DNA of 64,000 nt from Cavia porcellus (GCF_034190915.1 NW_026947484.1:182584982-182648981), one strand, 5' to 3'; counted from the stretch's first letter, positions 1 through 11,945 are shown. Notes: a model not told the origin generated them from the sequence alone. Numbers and translations: made by a program.

Positions 1-80
1 CTGGTCATGTAGCTCAGTGGTGGAGTGTATGGGTGAGACTCTGGGTTTGATCCTCAGTACCACACACAGAAAATATAAAT
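1..80 (+). mobile_element. ID-type SINE (old, edge of window)
   Basis: The sequence has the tRNA-derived layout GTAGCTCAGTGG (A box) and GGGTTTGATCCTCAGTACCA (B box), then an A-rich tail. The 5' end may be clipped by the window. Confidence 0.75.
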
Positions 81-323
81 TACAGGTAGATGAAACAAGT
101 TAGAAGTAAATAAACAAAATTTATACTACTCTACGTTTCTCAGTTCTTCATTAAAGACCCAAGGGAACATACTGTATATGAAAAATTTTATACCTAGCAA
201 TTTCAAACTTCATATGTGAAGACAAAGTCAAATTTGGCTAAAAATTGAGACAATACATAATCCAGAAGTCCTTTACAAATAAATCATTTCAATTCCAGTC
301 AATGTAAAGAACCAAAATTAAGG

Positions 324-421
324 GGCCAGGGATATAGCTCAGCGGTACCATGCCTGCCTGGTAAGTGCAAGGTCCTGAGTTTCATCCCTAGTACAGGGAA
401 AAAAAAAAAAAAAAAAAAAAA
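324..421 (+). mobile_element. ID-type SINE
   Basis: GGGGCCAGGGATATAGCTCAG opens the element, followed by a degenerate B box and a long poly(A) tail of more than 20 bases. Confidence 0.85.
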
Positions 422-589
422 GGAACTAAAATTAAGAATTTAATAATGAAGGTTTACAGCAAAAGGACCAGCAGCTGTTTATTACAACTAGCCCAGGAAA
501 ACTTATGACCAAATGCAAATACAATTTTGAAAATTTTCAAGGCAAAGATAAACAATTTTAAAAAAGATATTTGTAATAAAAGTATTTTA

Positions 590-741
590 TTGATTGATTG
601 ACTGATTTTGAGACAGGGTCTCACTGTGCAGTTCAGGTTTGTCTCACTTTGTAACCCAGGGTGGCCTTGAACTCACAATGATCCTCTTACCCTCAACCTC
701 TTGAGTGCTGGGATTACAGGCATGTGCCACCATGCTTGGCT
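590..741 (-). mobile_element. B1-type (7SL-derived) SINE
   Basis: It reads in reverse as GAGACAGGGTCTCACTGTG, then GGCCTTGAACTCACAATGAT, then GTGCTGGGATTACAGGCATG, the standard inverted B1 landmarks. The extra TTCAGGTTTGTCTCACTTTG segment reflects the B1 internal duplication. Confidence 0.88.
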
Positions 742-1358
742 TAACAGTAGTATATTAACTTTAAAAATAACCTGAATATAAAAGCTCAGGTTACTTAACA
801 AAGCCAAAAAGTGATGTGAGCTGAAGACAGCAGGAGATAAAAGAAATAAAAGTTTATGCTAAGCATAAAAAAGGTAAGGGATAACTCTACATGTCCCATT
901 TCAGTCTTTAATAATCATAGACCTCTAAAGAGTATATTCTGAAAATATATGTTACCAAGTATAGATATAAAAGTATTATGAATACCATCCAAGGGTGAAG
1001 ATAATCAGAAAAAAGTATATAGCAAAGATAGAGAAAGCAAAATAAGCAAGCATAAATTTCAGGAAAAAATAAAATAGACAACAGTAAAACTAAACATACC
1101 AATGATGTTGTGATTGTAAATAGAAACAGATGTCACTCAAACTAATGAATGAATAATGTATGATCACATACATATGCATAATAAAAAAGTCTGCCCTTCA
1201 AATGCTAACAGCAGTAAAATGATGAAGGAGAATATAATTATAAAATCTTAAAACACTCTTTAAGGAGAAGATATATGGAAATAAAAATTTTATTTTCTTC
1301 TTTACATTTCCATTTGTTACCGTGGAATTAGTACCACAAAAATAAACAAACAGCTTAC

Positions 1359-1448
1359 CAAGTGAACCCAGTATGACCAGAATTGTTACGATCCACACGA
1401 GTACTCTTGATATATACCTGATTATCACCATCAAAATCATGGATAGAA
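1359..1448 (-). CDS. SLC44A1: SLC44A1 coding exon 7 (TM2 and start of TM3)
   Basis: The exon is 90 bp and encodes [20 protein letters not shown] followed by TILVILGSL, with a split valine at entry and a split glycine at exit. It finishes the second membrane helix and, after a short RYISR turn, starts the third. The acceptor is TTTCCTGCAG|TTCTATC and the donor CTTG|GTAAGC is strong. Phase is 1 at both ends, so skipping this exon would keep the frame while removing most of a helical hairpin. It lies only 1.9 kb from exon 6. The next exon is not in the first 1358 bases, where I see only intron and SINEs. Confidence 0.97.
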
Positions 1449-3336
1449 CTGCAGGAAAGACAGAGAACATGTAGAATATTATTGAAAACATAGAATAATA
1501 TAAACAGAAATCATTCAATTGCTCATTCCCAGGAAATATATAATTTGTTGCTCTTGAATAGTTCATGACCATAATTTGGGTAAGAAGAGAAACTGCCTAT
1601 TCTTGCATTTTGATTTTGCTACTTGTACCACTGAAACAGCATCACTTAAAAAGAAAGGTACCTAATTGTGTAGGTTTATACATTACGGAAAGAAGACATG
1701 CAAATGCAAGTGGTGACTCAAAACAGCACGGTACTGTTGTGGATTCACCATGGGAAAGACATCAGACATGCAAACACACATGCCAGCACACAAATTATAG
1801 AGAATGACATGTCATGTTGGTGACAAGAAAAGCTATCACAGGTAGACTAAGTTAAATTAGTGCTACACTGCCTTGAGTAACGTATGTATTTCTTAATGGA
1901 CCAACTTCTCTAATAGTCCACAAACTAGATGGCATTTTATTTTCATCTGATATTTTTAATCTTTAACTCTAGAACTCTATAGAAGGATCTGATCCTATAA
2001 TACCCTGAGGCCTACTAAGGTCAAAATTCCTCTATCCTTATTTCTTAACTGATTGAAAAGTTCTTCCTCAAAAATGAGCAAAATTATTTTGAATTAATTA
2101 GCCAAGTCCTTTATCTGTCCTAATTCCAGTGTGCTAAAATCATGAATAAAATTCTCAAAAAAGGAGGATTTAATCCTTGAATGGGAAGCTTGTGTCTGAA
2201 ATAGTAATTTATAAGTCTTTAAAGATCTAAAGGCCCACTACACAAGCAAATGAGCAAGTATACACATGTTTATATATTCTCAAGCCTCAAAAGAGCATCG
2301 TTTTAATAAAAAATTAAATGGTAATGTTCACACATCATTGTCACTATCTTTAAGGTTTAGAAATTCTTTCTGGTTAAAGTGTTCAACTATTTCAGAAACC
2401 AAGTAATTTTTACATAAAGTTAAGTCAAGTTTCTTTAGATCATTTGTAAAACCAAATAGATGGTTAGGATCTGTTCTAGGAAAATTAAGTGTACAGGAAC
2501 ATAAAACAGATGGGAGCCCTACAAATATCACAGAACTAGGTTTTCATATGAAGAGCATTACTTTAATTGAGTCAAGTACTACTTGAGCAAAAAGAAAATG
2601 CTTTCTAATGATAGGAAAGATGGAAATACAGCTTGTATGTTCTCAGTGACTATAATTGCTTTTAACAGGCATAAATACTTATTTTACTTATAAAATGAAA
2701 TAACCGCTTGATTTTTACTGCTTTACTTCTCCCAACTAAAGAAGGCTATAAGTTCTAATAGCCCCTCATTTAGTTCCAAAATGATACAGGAATTTTTCAT
2801 CTTGAAAATAAAATTTTTACTTGATCATATTATTTACTGACTAGGAAACTCAGTAGCTAAGAAGTGGAGATTTCCTAATTTTTCCAGCAATATAGTGACA
2901 CTATGAACTATACCAATGCAAAGAAAATTACATACTTCAAAAGTAATGTATCAGATACACATGTTCTTAGAAATATAAAAGAGAATATGCGGCCTTTTTC
3001 ATAAGTAAACACGCCTTTTGGAATCATAACTAGAAACAGAGGTGCTGATTCAGTAAAAGATGCCTTTTGCTACCATATTAAAGGTAGTCATAGACTTAGT
3101 AACCAAAGTATGCAAAAGACCATTTTCTCCAATGGAAAAAAAGGGAAATGAGTTTCAGATGTGTATATACATACTTTAGGTACATATTTATAACGTATAT
3201 AATCTGAAACAATTATTTGGCTATGGGAAGTCCAACAATTACAAGTATCCCCAGTTGTACTCATATTTTGGCTAAAAGACAGAACAGTCTTTTACTGCAG
3301 TACTATGCAATAGCTAATAATGAGAAAAACAATTAC
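1449..3336 (-). other. SLC44A1: SLC44A1 intron 6
   Basis: A 1.9-kb AT-rich intron between exons 6 and 7. I recognise no SINE, LTR or L1 in it. It is the most repeat-poor interval in the window and otherwise unremarkable. Confidence 0.9.
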
Positions 3337-3506
3337 CTAGTGATAACAAGCAAAGTCCCAATATAATTTCTTTGCTGGTCATTACTCCACTAATCAGCCT
3401 GTGTAAGACACTATTGTCACTGACAAAGGTGATCAGGGCCTCTGCAAACTTGGCATAGCAGGAAATGTTCACAGGAGCACAGCGATGGAAGAATGGAATA
3501 GGTGCA
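3337..3506 (-). CDS. SLC44A1: SLC44A1 coding exon 6 (extracellular loop to start of TM2)
   Basis: The exon is 170 bp: one base completing serine, 56 codons, and one base opening valine. Its product starts [20 protein letters not shown], continues through [16 protein letters not shown], and ends [15 protein letters not shown] is a clear N-glycosylation sequon flanked by two cysteines. The last dozen hydrophobic residues begin the second membrane helix. The acceptor has a good pyrimidine tract ending GTGTCACCAG. The donor CTAG|GTAATT is modest. The plus-strand bases here can also be read in another minus-strand frame, which is not coding. Confidence 0.97.
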
Positions 3507-5241
3507 CTGGTGACACAAGAAAAAAAAATCAGAAAAAAAATTACTCCTACTTAATATAAATGCCACATCAAACACACAAATGAAAGGTGGGTATGGCTGC
3601 AGTACACTCCACCCTCCACACATCACTATGGGAGCTAAGAGCTGTGTGCTTAATGCTATGAAGATGGCTGTATGAGTAGTGATGCAAATCTTACCACAAG
3701 CCTTATAAGAGAGGGTGGAGTGCATGTCCCAACAGAAGACATTACCCTCCCCTCTGTAAAGAAACACACACGTACACATACATACACATAACCACCAGAA
3801 GCAAAATCAAACACTTGGACCCTTCAGCCTGCAACCCGCCAGTCAAGGGCAGGTGACAAAGCTTACAAACACATACTTTATTTAACGGAAAATGAATTAG
3901 TACCATGAGCAATTTAAAAGGAAAGAAAAAAGTGGTTTTACTGGAAATGTGCCACCATTGATACATTGCTTGCTCTAACAAAACAGTGTACTTGAGATTA
4001 ATAAAGAAAGGTATTTGGGACACAAACATAATTTCTCTCATATAAACAAAGTCATGCCAAGACATCAACATATAGAATAATATGCAGCAACTTAAAAAGT
4101 AACTATGAATACTAATATATGGAAATGCACACAATGTAGTAATATGATGTTGGCATCTCTGCATAAAAATTAGATATAAGACTGGCAACAGAAAAAGAAA
4201 TTTACAGAGTGAAAAAATATCTGGCTTGTTAGAGTCATGGGACTCTAGGCTATTTTCTTTTCCTTTTACTTATAACTAATGATCTCAAGATTGTAAGTGT
4301 CCAAAAAAAGGAAAAATAACCAATTATTTAATCATTTACATTTAGTCCACATTTGCCTTGTGAAGGAACACAGGTTTGTGTGAGCTGTGACATAAATCTG
4401 GTAATAACAACATGGTTCTGCTCCAGCTCTGAGAGGACAGTACACATCTCATCAATGAGAAAACCTGAAACAAAGGACTATGACTGCGGCCTCGGTTGTG
4501 ATTTGTTAGGTTCCAGGACAGTCCTTATGTGCCTGCATGCACAAATACACATTTACATGTGATTAAGTTAAAATCTAGCCATCACTAGCATGGATCCTGC
4601 ATTTCCAGAAGGAAATAAGACTATCAGTGACAGGTGCAACAACATTTTTGATTAAAGTAATATAATGTGTTCTGAGTCCTGGTTGGTATTGCATTTTGGT
4701 CTAATTAGTGGATAAGACTGCAAGCTTGAGTAGCAAATTCCTGAGTTGTTAATACCTTGCTAAACAAGATAAAACAACTTTGCTAACTTTTGCTAAAACA
4801 ACTTTGTATAACCTAAAGCAAAACAGTTTGTTTCCTTTCTCAAAAAATATTTCTTTTCCAATAAAAAGTATAACTATCTTAAATCTTGAGGACCAAAGGT
4901 TGTGAGAATAAGCAATAATTTTCATGCTGTTAGAATTACTGAAACAAAATAATTTTAAAGATGTAGCCTTACCTTAGTTATGCTTCAGTAAATATATCCA
5001 AAAATGATTTAACAATATGACTCAAATAATTCATTGAAAAAAATGTTGTGTCCCTTGGTGTTTGTATGTACCTCCAAAACAGTACTAGTGAAACCTAATG
5101 CCAAATATTTGACATTGCTTTACACATTGCAGGAAAGCCACAGCATTCTGAGAAAAGTTGGAATTACAAGTATGCAAGTGATTATTTTGACCAAAATTTA
5201 TTTCATTAATGGTGTAAAAAAATTAAATTATAGGACACTTT

Positions 5242-5327
5242 GGTGGGGGGGGGGGGATACTGGGATTTGAACTAACAACCTTGCGCTTGCTAAGGCAGCT
5301 GCTGTGCTGCTGAGCTATATCCCAGCC
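5242..5327 (-). mobile_element. ID-type SINE with C-rich tail
   Basis: The inverted ID has GCTGAGCTATATCCCAGCCC at its 5' end. Its tail side is a 12-base G run on the plus strand (5245-5256), in place of the usual T-rich inverted tail. The flanks TAGGACACTTT and TAGGAACACTTT look like a target-site duplication. Confidence 0.8.
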
Positions 5328-6574
5328 CTAGGAACACTTTTAGGTGATACAGATTTAGTGAGAAATATTACAAGAATCAAAAAGGATTAACTATAAATTT
5401 CCTTGGGAAGGAAGGCGGATTTGGGGCAATTTTGTTCTTCCTTACAACTTCCTTTTCTGATGTTGTCTAGATGCTAATTCTGCCAAGCTAATGCTTCTTC
5501 TGTCTAAGGACATATTTTGAACTACAATCTGGCTATCTTCCAAAACAAAATCTTTTCTGCTCCATAATTATCTATACCTTCATCCTCTGGATATATTACC
5601 CTCTCATCTCTGAAGTAGCCTCTGCTTAAACTCACTTGCCTCTAATCTTGAACATAAAATGTCTCGACCTCTAGCGTACTGCTGTCCTTTTGTTCTTCTT
5701 AGCATCCACTAATTTCCTTAGCCTTGCTCACTTGCTTCCTTTTTCCTGTTTGATAAGCATAACAGTCTAAGTTCTTCTAACATTGCACAGCTGCACGCCA
5801 CTCCATCTTGCTTTCTCAGTTCCTTCATCTGTTACGAATGGGTAGGAGTAAGTACTATTTCGTAAAGATCAACACCTCCACTATACCCCCTACTCCACCC
5901 CCATCATCATCATCATCATCATGGAAGAGCACACTAATAAATGAGCAACTCTACATTACACAGCAGCAGCATAGCCAGTACTGTCAATATTCTCTGCTTT
6001 TCTAACTCAGGATGAGTTTAGTTGATTCAAAATGGGAAGCATGAAATTCTCAAAATTCTAACCATGCATTTTTATTGAGGTGGAAATGCTGAATAATATC
6101 TCCTTTGAACTTAACCTTTTAAGTTATTTTTAATGCTGTGTATAAACATTTTCCCAATTATAAAGAATATTTTCACCATTATCCACCAAACATTGGGGAA
6201 AAATAACAATCTTTTACGCTATAGATTAAGCTTTGTCACTTAAAAAAATTGAAAGCTCTAAATTTAGATGTATAAAATTAGTACGAACTGATAAACTGCA
6301 TTGTCTAGCTCATAGTTAAAATCTGCTCTTAATCCCTCTGCTCTTAATCCAAACTGAAAATAGAGAAGGCAAATAAAAGGAGACAATATATGAATATATT
6401 ATTAAAAATAAAATTAAACACTTAACTTTGAAGTAAAAATCACTGGACTCTCTTGTCTGTCACTCTTTTTCTCAGCTCTTCCCCAAACAAAAAATTAATT
6501 CTATCAGCCATGTTTTTTTTGATACTGAATTATTTAATTTTTCTCTCCTATTTCTTGTCTTTCTCTTTTATTTT

Positions 6575-6645
6575 TGTTTTCATTGTTGGTAACCCAACTC
6601 AGGACCTTGTGCATGTACTCTATCACTGAGTAGATTCCCAGATTC
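6575..6645 (-). mobile_element. ID-type SINE fragment
   Basis: Inverted B-box region AACCCAACTCAGGACCTTGT and A-box region ATCACTGAGTAGATTCCCAG can be read; the copy is diverged and truncated. Confidence 0.65.
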
Positions 6646-7469
6646 TCAAATTATTTTATTTTAAAATATAAATAATAGGACAGTGACATTATTTGTCAAA
6701 TATTTTACCATTTAAATTCCATTTGATATAATGAACTTAAAATGAATTAGCTGATTTCATATACCTCTGAGAAAATAATGATAACCTAGTATGAGATAAT
6801 TTCTTCTTTGGTATCTAACCTAAATAGAACATTTGTGCTTCTTAATTATGAAGGACAAGCATTCTATTTACAGTAAGTATTTCTACCCTTCAAAGTCTAC
6901 TGAACATTGAATTTTTAAGAAGTCAGTGAAGTCCCATTAGGAATGGATGATGTTTCGCATTATTAAAACATTAGTCAATAAGAACAAAATAAATTTATAA
7001 TGAATCTTTCAAAGATTTTTAAAAATTCACCCTGATAGGCAAATTGTATCTTACCTTTGCAAACACACTGTCCATTTGCCTTTAAGGCCAGATTATCACA
7101 GTTAATGAGCTCCCTAAAGTATAACAAACAGTGCCTGAGAACTCTTGTCCATATGCCTTCATAAGAGAAGGCAGGAGCCTGCATCTAATAAAATTATTTC
7201 AGAACATCAGGTTAAAAATAAACAATTAGACATGATTTCTAAAGCTAAAAGTTTTATTTATGAAAGAATACCACGCAAGGGCTCTAACAAGATCCCTATA
7301 GCATACAAAAGGAAGGGAACAAATAAATAAAGGAATGAAAATCTAATAGCAATGTGGTAGCTTTCATGTATTTTATCTTAAGTCAATTTTCTCTTTTCAT
7401 TTACTTTTGTACTCAAAACCAAAACAAAATGGGGGAATAAAAAACCCCACTAACTGTGGTACAGATTCT

Positions 7470-7640
7470 AAAGATCTAGGAATCAAATTCTAATTCACAG
7501 TAATTGTGTGACCTTAGACAACTTAACCTCTCATTTCCCACTTTCTCATCTACAAATCAGGAGCAGTAGCTGCAGAGATTTTCTGAGAAACTTAGTTACC
7601 TTGCCTGGCACACAGTAGATGATTTGAGACTCTTCAATTT
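7470..7640 (+). repeat. MIR (ancient tRNA-derived SINE)
   Basis: The core GTGTGACCTTAGACAACTTA, then CTCATTTCCC and a TGCCTGGCACACAGTAGATG tail, match the MIR order. It is diverged, as expected for a mammal-wide repeat. Confidence 0.8.
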
Positions 7641-8099
7641 AAAACATAGGAATAAGTAACATTTTTTCTTGGCTATTCATTTCTTACTTCTCTACCATGT
7701 TGTTAACTGCCCAGGATCATGTAACTTTGTTATCTTCCAGAGATACCCAAATAAATGAATGAACTGAATTTATGCAATCTGATTCCATTGGTGCTGTTTT
7801 CTCTGGCTATACATGACAGCTTTGTAAGCATACGGCCAGTTATTCCCAATATTGTTACCATACTTGGCATTTACCAATAGATTTGTGGATTTGAATAAAA
7901 TGTTGCTCTTTCTAGGCATTTGATTTTAGAATTCTTAGAAATTGTAATCATTTGGTTATTACGTATCATTGGTGTTTCATTACAAATTAGTTCCTAATGC
8001 TTTCTCTACAACAACTGCACCAAGGCTGGAGCAGAGGAAAGAGCTTTTACAAGCTTAGATAAGTGATACATCCTAAACTAGTTGCCCTGAACAATAACG

Positions 8100-8250
8100 G
8101 ATATATAACACATATTATCTAAGTCTTAAAACATTTCTGTGAGAGTATGAATAGTCTCATTTTATACTTGAGGAAACTTGATGTATAGAAGTTAAGAGAC
8201 CGGTTTAAACTGACAAATAAAAAGGGTGATTTAGAATTCACTCCCAAAAT
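8100..8250 (-). repeat. MIR fragment
   Basis: The inverted MIR core is seen as CTCATTTTATACTTGAGGAA followed by AAGTTAAGAG. Edges are approximate. Confidence 0.55.
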
Positions 8251-9299
8251 AATCTGTGCTCAAGGTTCATACTCCTGTCTCACAACGATACTCTTAGCAT
8301 AGCAAAAGAGATGTAAAAGATACTGAGGGCCACTTGCCTGCCTCACAGTTCTGCTTAGTTTTTTTGTCTTCTTAAAAAACAGGAAAAAAAACAAAACACA
8401 AAAAAAACCCAAGAACCTACTAGACTATGAGTCCAGTTAAGGACAGAGGCCAAGTCTTACTCATTTTTGGAGACTTGGCATCTATGTGTGGAGGAGGGTG
8501 GTAATCATCAATTTTTTTAATTAAAAGAAAATTATTATCATATCCTTTTACTTTTTTTGCTAAGTAATTGTTATTTATAAGGTTTAAATTTACCTTCCTT
8601 CCATTAGCCATTTCTTACTTACTTCTGAACAGGCTTAGTTCAAACGAGGGATAAAGTACTTAGATTGCGAGGTACTATAAGTAAAACATAAGAAACTTTA
8701 TGTGTAATCTAGGCACAGTGTATAGTCAGTTTTCAGATAGTACGGGTTCAGCGTTTCATTGCATATAAGTGACACAGATGATGACCCTGTTAAATGCCAT
8801 GTCTGTCCACCTACAATACTCACACCCGTAATACTCTGCTTCGTCTTCTAGTAATGTCCTTTGGATGCTGTGAGAGGTACGCGTCCTGCCAGCGCTGCAG
8901 CACCTTACAGGCAGAGACAGGCATGCTCTCCATGCTGCAGTCAGGTCAGAGGCGAGGTGTATGAGCAGAGCAACCTCATTTCCTAGTCAAGCTTTCTGCC
9001 TGTCCTTCTCTAATGTGTTTGCCTTTGAGAGAATGATTTTATACAGAAGTGTATATTTAAAACAAACAGAGATGGATAGATACATATATAGATACATGTA
9101 TGGAGCTTTTTTTGCTTTTCTATCAATATTGTTCCATGACTCTGCTGAAAGAACTTCTTTTGCTTTACTGTTACAACTTCCTCAAGAATCTTACTTTTGT
9201 TTGATTTTATTACCTGTGATAGTATAAACAGCTATTTTAAAGAAAAGAAGACATTAAAATAGTCAGAGCTGATTTAGTATCATCTTACTCTGAAGTCCT

Positions 9300-9675
9300 A
9301 CTATGCTTTTTGTTGTTGCCTTTGGTTCTATCCCATTATATCTTATTGGATATTAGATAATCTAAACAAATTTTCTATGGAAAATGAGATAATATAGTAG
9401 CCATTGTTTGTTCTCTGCTATTTGGTTCTGAAAGCCCTATAACACTTTCATTCTCTTGAATGGTTTTATACTGTTTTGTTATGCTTGATACTATCATATA
9501 TGAAGCTATGCTCAACTATTTCAGAGAAAGAGACACTACGGTAGTTACTGTTAATTATGGGTTGTCTTGTGGTAAAATGCTGTGTTACTTGCATTGTTCT
9601 GATCTGATCTGCTTTGTTATGTCCTCTTTTGTCTTAATCTCTTTAAAATAAAAAAAAATTTAAAAAAAAACAATC
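9300..9675 (+). other. Possible retrotransposon 3' end
   Basis: A T-rich, non-coding stretch ends in TTTAAAATAAAAAAAAATTT and a further A run, as a reverse-transcribed 3' end with an AATAAA-like signal would. I could not match it to a named family. A lineage-specific L1 3'UTR or a processed pseudogene UTR are both possible. Confidence 0.3.
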
Positions 9676-10082
9676 TTACTTTTCATGAATGAGATCTTAC
9701 TTGCTAAGGCCATAATTTTTAGTTATCTCTTAGTGAGTATCTTTTAAATAGTCTCTTTACTTTTATGTCTAAAGGCTTTAAATTTCAATTTTCAATAGCA
9801 ACTTCACAAGACGAAAAGAGCTAGAAATCAATTTAACTGATGTATCTTTTTTCTACTTTCCAACAGAAAATTTCAAATTGAAGTTAAAGCATAAATGATA
9901 GCAATAAGCAATTCTAAAGAAAGTAGATCTGGTCTAATTTTGTGGTTTCAAATCTCAAATATTTTTCACTCTGCTGGTCACTATTACATACTGATATACA
10001 ATGTAAGTGGCCTACAGCCAGCTTTATTTATGTCATACATTTAGCAATAAACACATAGGATCTCAAGATCAGACACATTCCA

Positions 10083-10175
10083 GGGCTGGGGATACAGTGA
10101 TACAGCGATACAGTGCTTTCCTGGCATACTTGAGGGCGCAGGTTCAGTTCCCAGTATCATGAAGAAACACAAGGA
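10083..10175 (+). mobile_element. ID-type SINE
   Basis: GGGCTGGGGATACAGTGATA opens the copy. A short GATACAG unit is repeated inside the A-box region, and a degraded B box CAGGTTCAGTTCCCAGTATC follows. Confidence 0.75.
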
Positions 10176-10194
10176 AAGAACCACGGAAGCCACA

Positions 10195-10306
10195 GATGGT
10201 GATGTGTGGCTGCAATCCTAGCAGTCAGAAAGCTGAGGCAGGAGGACTGCAGTCTGAGACAAGCCTGAGCTATAATAGTGATACTTTGTCTCAGAAAAAA
10301 CAAGAA
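10195..10306 (+). mobile_element. B1-type SINE
   Basis: GTGTGGCTGCAATCCTAGCA, GAAAGCTGAGGCAGGAGGAC and the end TTTGTCTCAGAAAAAACAA show a monomeric B1-like copy directly after an ID SINE. Confidence 0.75.
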
Positions 10307-10879
10307 CCCCCAAATGATCAGACATATTCCAAAGTGTGTATATGTGTATGCACACACACCCACATATATGTACACATACATAATTCTGAGGATATAGTCT
10401 AAAATGCTTCAAAATTTAAAAAACCCCTAATTTAAAATTTGCTTTACTTATAATTACTATGTATTCAAAAGAACATTTCTGATGCCATTGTTATACCCAC
10501 TGCACTCAGTAAGTATTTCATAAAAAAAAGTTGAATATGACCTTGGATAATTATCTAATAGAAAGGGTCTAAAGAATACAACCTCAAACAACCCATGGAG
10601 AATAATTACTGGCATAGTTTTAAAATTTACATAGTACATTAAAAAATAATTCTGATATTTTCTAAGATCAACCTCAAAGGCTGTTTGGAAACATCAGACT
10701 TGGTTTGTAAGTTTGGTGCTGGTTTGATAATGATTGGGCAGTTTTGTGTACTTAAAAATTAAAGTATAGAAATAAAAACAACAAAAAAAAGGTCTAAGAA
10801 CTGTGGGAGTAATAAAACCCAAAATGTGTAAATGTTATTGTAAAAAAGAGAGGAAAAGAAAGTGTTCTAAAGGACACAA

Positions 10880-11150
10880 CTGCAAGTATGTTTAGGTGTA
10901 TAAGATGACTAAATTATTAAGTTTTTGTTAGATCATTGAACACAACTGTTTGCAGTGTCACTGTTTGAATGTCCACTTTGTATGCTTTAACTTTGTAACT
11001 TGAACAACTATTTCTAAGATGATAATATGTAATCTATTAACTTAGTGATTTCTTACTGTTTATTTTTTTGAAATTCTGTATTACTTGTACCCTTTTACTG
11101 TTTTGTTTATTTTCTTTAAATAAAATTTTTTAAAAAAATAAAAACAAAAG
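10880..11150 (+). other. Possible retrotransposon 3' end
   Basis: The stretch ends TTTCTTTAAATAAAATTTTT followed by an A-rich run, much like the stretch at about 9300-9675. It is non-coding and unmatched to a family I know. I did not find a clear target-site duplication. Confidence 0.3.
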
Positions 11151-11382
11151 CAAGTCTTCAATTTTTTAAATATTAGAACAAGAAAAATTGTGTGTGTGTA
11201 CTCTTAAAAGGTAAAAATATTTATATCGTCATATCTATTCTTATTTTTAAAATGTTACTGTGAAAGTAGCAGACTTGAGTTATAGCCATCATTCAGTGAC
11301 TATTTTTTCTGTATAACGTGTTATATAAAACTCACCTATGAAAACAAAAGTTACAAGTTAACAACTTTGCAATAAAATTTAC

Positions 11383-11467
11383 CTCGCTGGAACTGGTAGT
11401 TTAGGGCAAAAATCAGAAGATTTTGTATATTCAGAAGGCTTTATGTGGTAGCTACATAGTGCTGAGC
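11383..11467 (-). CDS. SLC44A1: SLC44A1 coding exon 5 (extracellular loop, variable segment)
   Basis: The exon is 85 bp: two bases completing glycine, 27 codons, and two bases of a split serine. It reads [20 protein letters not shown], then PKLPVPA. The acceptor is AACAG|GCTCAG and the donor AG|GTAAAT is weaker than average. It lies wholly in the extracellular loop and contributes two cysteines. Compared with the human protein as I remember it, the stretch between SEYT and CPKLPVP is about three residues shorter and diverged, while both flanks are conserved. The frame is kept, so this reads as loop variation and not damage. Confidence 0.95.
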
Positions 11468-11719
11468 CTGTTGAAAGAAAAATTATATGTTAGCTTCCAA
11501 AAAAAGAGTTTGGACAAATTCTCTTACTGTTTCATTTTAATTTGTTAATATTACACATACAAACATTAAACATTATAAAATTAGTAAGAATCTGATTTGA
11601 TCTATATCATCAGTCCTGAATCATTTAAAACTGGTTCTTCTTTGAAATTACTGATAATATAATTCATGTACAAATTTTAATAATATGAAAGATAAAAACA
11701 CAAAGTACTAAAGAAAGTA

Positions 11720-11945
11720 TCTTTACTGAATGTCTGCCATATGTCATTTTATACAAGATGCCATATATACATATAAATCATTTATTAGAGCTGTATAGGT
11801 CAGGTATCATAAAGCTTCATTTAGAAGAGGTTTAGCAATACGAAAATGGCCTGCCCAAAAACTAAAGCAAGTAAGTAGCAGAGCCAGGATTAAACACATC
11901 TCTTTGAATAGCGAGCCTATGCTTAGCCACTGATTCTGCCGCTCT
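11720..11945 (-). repeat. MIR
   Basis: Inverted MIR order is seen: GTCTGCCATATGTCATTTTA, then GTAAGTAGCAGAGCCAGGAT, then a TAGCCACTGATTCTGCC end. Internal sequence is decayed. Confidence 0.65.

Larger units (their letters stand above)
1..1358 (-). other. SLC44A1: SLC44A1 intron 7, partial
   Basis: This is AT-rich intronic sequence running off the left edge. It contains an ID-type SINE cut by the window edge, a second ID SINE at about 324-421 and an inverted B1-type SINE at about 590-741. No exon-like conserved reading frame was seen between them. Confidence 0.9.
3507..11382 (-). other. SLC44A1: SLC44A1 intron 5
   Basis: A 7.9-kb intron holding several ID SINEs, a B1-type SINE, MIR fragments and two A-rich stretches that look like 3' ends of retrotransposons (about 9300-9675 and 10880-11150). 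The stretches 3510-5225 and 5330-6570 show nothing I can name. A short run of ATC triplets lies at 5902-5921. Confidence 0.88.

Noticed and set aside
1198..1572. A 124-codon minus-strand open frame taken as one gene
   Set aside because: Only the middle 90 bp is coding (SLC44A1 exon 7). The rest is intron read through the splice sites, with clear AG and GT borders inside.
3417..3779. A 120-codon minus-strand open frame
   Set aside because: It overlaps SLC44A1 exon 6 in a different frame and has no conserved protein character.
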